Below are positions 59,774 to 64,000 of a stretch of DNA of 64,000 nucleotides, piece after piece; positions within the stretch are counted from its first letter, which is position 1; each line of letters opens with the position of its first letter. The translations under genes were made by a program, and so were the position numbers. This DNA comes from Streptomyces paradoxus. Its GTDB lineage: Bacteria > Actinomycetota > Actinomycetes > Streptomycetales > Streptomycetaceae. Under the pieces are notes generated by a model. The model was not told where the DNA came from and did not search any database. It saw nothing but the letters and a program-made list of their open reading frames with translations. The stretch lies in contig NZ_JACHGV010000010.1 of the NCBI RefSeq assembly GCF_014202475.1, forward strand, positions 248,001-312,000. Reading direction: 5' to 3'.

Positions 59774-60063
59774 TCCGGCGTGGCCTTCGGCCCGCCGTAG
59801 TGAACGGGTGGGCGGGGCGTCCCGGCCGGGAGGCCCCCTCCGGTGCCGGGCGGGTCCTCCGGCCCGGCACCGTCACACGCGGGTTGCGTGATCCTCTGGC
59901 CGGCGACAGCTCCGCATCCGGGACCGGCCGCTCGGCCCGGCGTCTTCGTCGGTCTGGCGTAAGTCCCCTGTCCGGGGCCGGTGTGGCCTCCGGTCCGTTG
60001 TCCGGTTCCGGCACGCAGGGCGTGCGTGCCGGGGTTCGTCTCAGCGTTCGCGTTCCGGCGCGC
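59774..60063. other. Non-coding stretch between proS and the kinase-fold gene
   Basis: Apart from two hairpins nothing is recognised. Several imperfect GTCCGG/CCGGAC elements (about 59890-60030) may be decayed repeats. Open frames here lack actinomycete codon bias. Confidence 0.5.
59841..59872 (-). terminator. Candidate terminator for the minus-strand operon
   Basis: Perfect 11-base-pair stem (59841-59851 with 59862-59872), 10-base loop, about 190 bases past the stop of the kinase-fold gene. Confidence 0.45.
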
Positions 60064-60963
60064 TCACAGCCACCCCGCGAACTCCAGCAGCAGCTCCGCA
60101 TCGCGTGGCCGTCCGACCCGGCCCGCCCGTACGCCCGACTCCACCGCCCGGAACAGCGTCCAGCCCCGCAGGCGCTCCTGGTCCACGTCCAGGGACTCGG
60201 CGAGCCGCTTCACCCGGCGCCGGGTCGTGGCCGCGCCGGACGGCTGGGCGATCAGGTCCTCCACCCGGTCCCGGACCAGCCGGGCCAGGTCGAAGGCGCA
60301 CTCGCCGACCACCGGGTCGGGCCCCACGGCCAGCCACGGCATCCGCTCCCCGGCGAGCACCTTGCTCTGCCGGAACGTGCCGTGCAGCAGCCGGTGCTCG
60401 GGCGGCGCGGCCAGCAGCTCCTCGCGCGCTGCGAGCGCCACCTCCACCAGGGGCGCGACCTCGGGAGCGGCCTGCGCACGCGCCCGCATCGCCTCCGCCT
60501 GCCGCCCGGTCCGCTCGGCCACGGTCTCGAAGGGGAAGCCGGGGGGCGGCTCCACCCACAGCCGCCGCAACGTCCCCGCCGCCTCCAGCAGAGCCTTCGC
60601 CTCCGGCAGCGACCGCACCGACACGTCCGGATGCAGCCGCTCCAGCAGCAGCACGCCCTCGGTGGAGAACTCTTCGAGCAGCTGCACCGCACCGCGCCCG
60701 GCCCAGTGCGCCAGCGCGGCCCGCTCCGCTTCCGGGCGCGCCCGGCCCGGAGCCAGCTTGAGCACGGCCGGCGTCCCGTCCGCGGCCCGCACCAGTACGA
60801 CCAGGCTGCTGCGCCCGCCGGGCACCTGCACCCGCTCCACGGTCAACTCGCGTAGCGCGACGGCCCGCTGCGCCGCCTCGGGCAGCTTCTCCAGCCAGTC
60901 GTCACCGTCCGGTGCCGTCTCACCGAGCGCCCTGACCAGGCGCTTCGGCGGTTCGAAAACCAT
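60064..60963 (-). CDS. Aminoglycoside phosphotransferase-fold protein (probable pseudokinase)
   Basis: 299-residue protein with the APH/hydroxyurea kinase fold: an ATP-lobe segment SSLVVLVRAADGTPAVLKLAPG and E-containing helix, then the C-lobe. The catalytic loop, normally HGDxxxxN, reads HGTFRQSK: the catalytic Asp is T196 and the metal-binding Asn is K201; the later IDP motif is GPDPVVGE. Both key residues are therefore missing and no phosphotransfer, or antibiotic resistance, should be assumed. The protein is otherwise well formed and has normal codon use, so it is a gene in use, perhaps as a binding or regulatory protein. Confidence 0.82.
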   Translation of the reverse strand: MVFEPPKRLVRALGETAPDGDDWLEKLPEAAQRAVALRELTVERVQVPGGRSSLVVLVRAADGTPAVLKLAPGRARPEAERAALAHWAGRGAVQLLEEFSTEGVLLLERLHPDVSVRSLPEAKALLEAAGTLRRLWVEPPPGFPFETVAERTGRQAEAMRARAQAAPEVAPLVEVALAAREELLAAPPEHRLLHGTFRQSKVLAGERMPWLAVGPDPVVGECAFDLARLVRDRVEDLIAQPSGAATTRRRVKRLAESLDVDQERLRGWTLFRAVESGVRAGRVGRPRDAELLLEFAGWL

Positions 60964-61011
60964 GAGCGAGTCGTTCCCTTCGTGCTGTCCCCGGTGCGTG
61001 CCCCGCGCGGG

Positions 61012-61476
61012 TCACGCCGTCGGCGCCGCCGAGGGCGGGGCGGTGCCGGCCCGCTCCGCGAGCCCAGGGAAGGCTACGCTCTCGCCGCGCCAGCGCACCG
61101 CCCGTACTGCCGCCTCCCGCAGCGCCTCCGCGGCCAGGGCCCGCCGCCCGCCGCCCGCCGCGCGCACCAAGTCGGCGTACACACCGGCCACCCGGTCCTC
61201 CAGCTCGGCCGCGAGCCGCACGGCCGCCGGCGAGTCCGGCACCTGGAACGGCAGCGCGTAACCGGCGGACGCGGCCACCGGCCGGCCCCCCAGGTCCTTC
61301 ACCTCACGCACCAGCGCGTCCCGGCGCGCCCGGTGCGCGTCGTACGCCGTCACCGCCTCCTTGCGCCGCCCGTCATCGATCCTGCCGCCGACGACGCCGT
61401 AGCCGTACACCGCCGCGTGCTCGGCCGCCAGCGCGTCCTGCAGGGCCCGCAGCTCCCGGTCCTCGTCCTCGCTCAC
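61012..61476 (-). CDS. Ferritin-like domain protein (DUF4439)
   Basis: 154-residue all-helical protein. LRALQDALAAEHAAVYGYGVVGGRI resembles the first helix of DUF4439 ferritin-like proteins with an ExxH-like AEHAAVYGYG, and YDAHRARRDAL is the second. The full di-iron ligand set of true ferritins is not evident, so metal binding is unproven. GTG start overlaps the lipoprotein stop by four bases, so the two are coupled. Function unknown. Confidence 0.8.
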   Translation of the reverse strand: MSEDEDRELRALQDALAAEHAAVYGYGVVGGRIDDGRRKEAVTAYDAHRARRDALVREVKDLGGRPVAASAGYALPFQVPDSPAAVRLAAELEDRVAGVYADLVRAAGGGRRALAAEALREAAVRAVRWRGESVAFPGLAERAGTAPPSAAPTA

Positions 61477-62006
61477 GCGTCCCCCTCCGTCAGCAGATAC
61501 ACATGCGCCGCCCCGGCCGCCGCCACCGACGCCAGCAGTCGCGCCAGCTCACCCGGCACCCCGCCCAGCGCCTTGGTCCGCCGGTCGGCGAGCTCCTTCT
61601 CCGCCGCGGCGAGCCCCGCGAGGGCCTCCTTGTCGTTCCCCGGCACGGCCCCGGACGGTGAGGGCGAGTCCGAAGAGGACGCCGATGCCGACGCGGACGC
61701 CGAGGGTGACGCTTTCCGGCCACCGCCGAGGGCCCGCGCGTGCCGCACGACCTCCTCGCGCAGCGGCCGCAGCCGGTCCGCGAGCCCCGGCCGGGCGGCG
61801 ATCACCGCGTCGTAGCGCTCCACCAGAGCCTCGCTGTCGCGGGCCGCACGCGCGCGTGCCCGGTCGGCGGCGGGCTGGCCGTCACCGGCCGGGCCGCCGG
61901 AATCCCCGCCGGTGCAGCCCGTCAGGGCGAGGGCCGCCGGGGCGACGGCGAGCAGGCTCCTTCTGCGCGGCCCCGAGCGGGCACGCGGCGATGGGGGGAA
62001 CGGCAC
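61473..62006 (-). CDS. Tat-type lipoprotein, function unknown
   Basis: 177-residue predicted lipoprotein: RRRSLLAVAPAALALTGC has a twin-Arg start and a lipobox ending LTGC (Cys about 31). The mature part is a helical protein (EALVERYDAVIAARPGLADRLRPLREEVVRHARAL, then DKEALAGLAAAEKELADRRTKAL) interrupted by a Ser/Ala-rich linker of about 20 residues. Translationally coupled to the cytoplasmic ferritin-like protein. Helical lipoproteins of this kind are common but uncharacterised. Confidence 0.78.
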   Translation of the reverse strand: MPFPPSPRARSGPRRRSLLAVAPAALALTGCTGGDSGGPAGDGQPAADRARARAARDSEALVERYDAVIAARPGLADRLRPLREEVVRHARALGGGRKASPSASASASASSSDSPSPSGAVPGNDKEALAGLAAAEKELADRRTKALGGVPGELARLLASVAAAGAAHVYLLTEGDA

Positions 62007-62222
62007 GTCAGACGTCCTCGGGGCTCGTTTCGAGAAACATTCGAGAAAGAAGGCACTGCGAGGGCTGCACGCCCGTGATCACGGTACCCGGGCCCCCGCC
62101 CCACATCACTCAGCGGCACTGTTCGTGACCGGGTGGACGGCAACACTCCCCGCGACCGGATACCCTTTGACCAGACACGCGACCCATCCCACAACAGCAC
62201 ACGCGGCCGAGGAGTCACCCGG

Positions 62223-62723
62223 ATGAGCACCACCCAGAGCGAGAGGCTGCGAGGACTGCTGGAGCCGCTCGTCACCTCTCAGGGCCTGGACCTCGAAGAG
62301 ATCGAAGTGGACTCCGTCGGACGCAAGCGTGTGCTGCGCGTCGTCGTCGACTCGGACACGGGCGCCGACCTGGACCAGATCGCCGATGTGAGCCGCGTGC
62401 TCTCGGCGAAGCTCGACGAGACGGACGCGATGGGCGAGGGCGAGTACACCCTCGAAGTCGGCACCCCGGGCGCGGAGCGCCTCCTCACGGAACACCGGCA
62501 CTACGTCCGCGCCACGGAGCGGCTGGTGAAGTTCCAGCTGGCCGAGGGCGGCGAGCTGGTCGCCCGGATCCTGAAGGTCGACGACGAGGGTGTCGACACC
62601 GAGGTGCCCGGGGTGAAGGGCCGCAAGGCCACCGCGCGCAGACTCGCCTTCGACGAGATCGTCCGGGCGCGTGTCCAGGTCGAGTTCAGCCGCAAGGACA
62701 ACAAGAAGGAAGAGGAGGCGTAG
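62223..62723 (+). CDS. rimP: Ribosome maturation factor RimP
   Basis: 166-residue 30S assembly factor. N-terminal domain LRGLLEPLVTSQGLDLEEIEVDSVGRKRVLRVVVDSD and the signature DADL-like VSRVLSAKLDETDAMGEGEYTLEVGTPGAERLLTEHRHYVRATERLVKF match RimP throughout; the C-terminal half (about 90-150) is the SH3-like domain, ending in a charged KKEEEA tail. ATG 62223 with GAGGAG upstream. First of the rimP-nusA-ylxR cluster; nusA starts after two bases. Confidence 0.95.
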   Translation: MSTTQSERLRGLLEPLVTSQGLDLEEIEVDSVGRKRVLRVVVDSDTGADLDQIADVSRVLSAKLDETDAMGEGEYTLEVGTPGAERLLTEHRHYVRATERLVKFQLAEGGELVARILKVDDEGVDTEVPGVKGRKATARRLAFDEIVRARVQVEFSRKDNKKEEEA

Positions 62724-62725
62724 CC

Positions 62726-63724
62726 GTGGACATCGACATGAGCGCCCTGCGGGGCTTGGTTCGGGAGAAGGAGATCTCCTTCGACCTGCTGGTCGAGGCG
62801 ATCGAATCGGCCCTCCTCATCGCCTACCACCGCACCGAGGGAAGCCGCCGCCACGCGCGCGTGGAGCTCAACCGGGAGACCGGCCATGTGACCGTGTGGG
62901 CGAAGGAGGACCCCGACGACCTCGAGGAGGGCCAGGAGCCCCGCGAGTTCGACGACACCCCGTCCGGCTTCGGCCGTATCGCCGCCACCACGGCCAAGCA
63001 GGTCATCCTGCAGCGCCTGCGCGACGCCGAGGACGACGCGACGCTCGGCGAGTACGCCGGCCGCGAGGGCGACATCGTCACCGGAGTGGTCCAGCAGGGC
63101 CGCGACCCGAAGAACGTGCTCGTCGACATCGGCAAGCTGGAGGCCATCCTGCCCGTCCAGGAGCAGGTGCCGGGGGAGACCTACCCCCACGGCATGCGGC
63201 TGCGCAGCTACGTCGTCCGGGTCGCCAAGGGTGTCCGCGGCCCGTCCGTGACGCTGTCGCGCACGCACCCCAACCTGGTGAAGAAGCTCTTCGCCCTGGA
63301 GGTGCCGGAGATCGCCGACGGATCGGTGGAGATCGCCGCGATCGCCCGTGAGGCCGGTCACCGCACGAAGATCGCCGTCCGGTCCACCCGCTCCGGTCTG
63401 AACGCCAAGGGTGCCTGCATCGGCCCCATGGGCGGCCGCGTGCGCAATGTCATGGGCGAGCTGAACGGCGAGAAGATCGACATCGTCGACTGGTCGGACG
63501 ACCCGGGCGACATGGTGGCGAACGCGCTGTCCCCGGCGCGGGTCTCCAAGGTGGAGATCGTGGACATGGCGACCCGGTCGGCCCGGGTGACCGTGCCCGA
63601 CTACCAGCTGTCCCTGGCCATTGGCAAGGAAGGGCAGAACGCCCGCCTCGCGGCCCGGCTGACCGGCTGGCGGATCGACATCCGCCCGGACACGGAACCG
63701 GCCGGTAGCGGCTCCGAGGAATAG
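62726..63724 (+). CDS. nusA: Transcription termination/antitermination factor NusA
   Basis: 332-residue RNA polymerase-associated factor controlling pausing, termination and antitermination. Order: N-terminal polymerase-binding domain (about 1-105), S1 domain (about 108-175, GDIVTGVVQQGRDPKNVLVDIGKLEAILP), two KH domains (about 180-320, with GHRTKIAVRS, CIGPMGGRVRNVMGELNGEKIDIVDW and SLAIGKEGQNARLAARLTGWRIDI). The C-terminal acidic repeats of E. coli NusA are absent, as in other actinobacteria. GTG start; coupled to rimP. Confidence 0.96.
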   Translation: MDIDMSALRGLVREKEISFDLLVEAIESALLIAYHRTEGSRRHARVELNRETGHVTVWAKEDPDDLEEGQEPREFDDTPSGFGRIAATTAKQVILQRLRDAEDDATLGEYAGREGDIVTGVVQQGRDPKNVLVDIGKLEAILPVQEQVPGETYPHGMRLRSYVVRVAKGVRGPSVTLSRTHPNLVKKLFALEVPEIADGSVEIAAIAREAGHRTKIAVRSTRSGLNAKGACIGPMGGRVRNVMGELNGEKIDIVDWSDDPGDMVANALSPARVSKVEIVDMATRSARVTVPDYQLSLAIGKEGQNARLAARLTGWRIDIRPDTEPAGSGSEE

Positions 63725-63826
63725 ATCCAAGCCGCGCGTCGTTCAGAACACGACAGGTTCCCGCGCGGCAACTGTTCGATCCCTGCCCCAAAGGGGTGAG
63801 GGGCGTACGGGGAGGTAGACTTAACA

Positions 63827-64000
63827 GTGTCTGGCCGGACGCGCGCCCGCGCATGCCCTGAACGCACCTGTGTGGGGTGTCGGGAGCGAGCGGCCAAGGC
63901 CGAACTGCTGCGGATCGTGGCGATCAAGGACGAGTGCGTCCCTGATCCACGCGGTACGCTGCCCGGCCGGGGTGCGTACGTTCACCCCGCACCGGTCTGT
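63827..64000 (+). CDS. YlxR family RNA-binding protein (5' part only)
   Basis: The first 58 codons of a YlxR/DUF448 protein, cut by the window end. RTCVGCRERAAKAELLRIV is the family signature, including the CxxC pair, followed by GTLPGRGAYVHP. GTG start with GGGAGG 11 bases ahead, 102 bases after nusA. infB would be expected next, outside the window. Confidence 0.9.
   Translation, partial: MSGRTRARACPERTCVGCRERAAKAELLRIVAIKDECVPDPRGTLPGRGAYVHPAPVC

Noticed and set aside
59715..60101. 128-codon minus-strand frame between proS and the kinase-fold gene
   Set aside because: It spans the proS terminator hairpin, is Arg/Pro-rich and has no ribosome-binding site or homologue I recognise.
60064..60963. 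Aminoglycoside resistance gene
   Set aside because: Catalytic HGDxxxxN is HGTFRQSK, so resistance activity is not supported.

Overview
The window comes from a high-GC actinomycete, almost certainly a Streptomyces chromosome. Supporting signs are the third-position GC bias, frequent GTG and one TTG start, Tat lipoproteins, an LAETG sortase substrate, DUF4190 membrane proteins, and gene order that from memory resembles the S. coelicolor SCO5650-SCO5705 core region (synteny recalled, not searched). No tRNA, rRNA, CRISPR array, prophage or intact insertion sequence was seen.

Bases 1-4900: a cell-wall-anchored LAETG protein, a LOG-family protein, a VOC protein, and an ABC permease/ATPase pair with a degenerate ATPase signature. 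Bases 5100-31400: a polyamine/GABA catabolic region. It holds an aminotransferase with an Lrp/AsnC regulator, two aminobutyraldehyde dehydrogenases, a PotDABC importer with an FAD amine oxidase, gabT, a PucR regulator and a further aldehyde dehydrogenase. Together they would import putrescine-like amines and oxidise them through aminobutyraldehyde and GABA towards succinate. Interspersed are a sigma factor fused to a membrane/extracytoplasmic domain, a GDPD/deaminase pair, a twin DUF4190 pair, a NADAR protein, a PAP2 phosphatase, a small gene behind a hairpin leader, a broken acyltransferase, and a membrane ATPase.

Bases 31484-50002: a compact carbohydrate locus whose enzyme set matches fucosylated xyloglucan. 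Two exported endo-enzymes (GH74, GH12), an ABC importer without its own ATPase, and leaderless (cytoplasmic) GH95, GH42, GH31 and GH3 exo-enzymes are accompanied by a LacI-type repressor. Near-identical palindromes with the core GAAGCGCTTC lie at both divergent promoters, in front of the repressor gene, and upstream of the next gene. This is the most interesting system in the window: a complete, apparently self-regulated xyloglucan utilisation locus.

Bases 50351-64000: core genes: a long acyl-CoA dehydrogenase, dxr-rseP-ispG (isoprenoid synthesis and intramembrane protease), two GNAT acetyltransferases, proS, a kinase-fold protein lacking catalytic residues, a lipoprotein/ferritin-like pair, and rimP-nusA-ylxR, the last cut by the window end. 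Most transcription units end in strong GC-rich hairpins without U-tracts, and three copies of an intergenic repeat are present.
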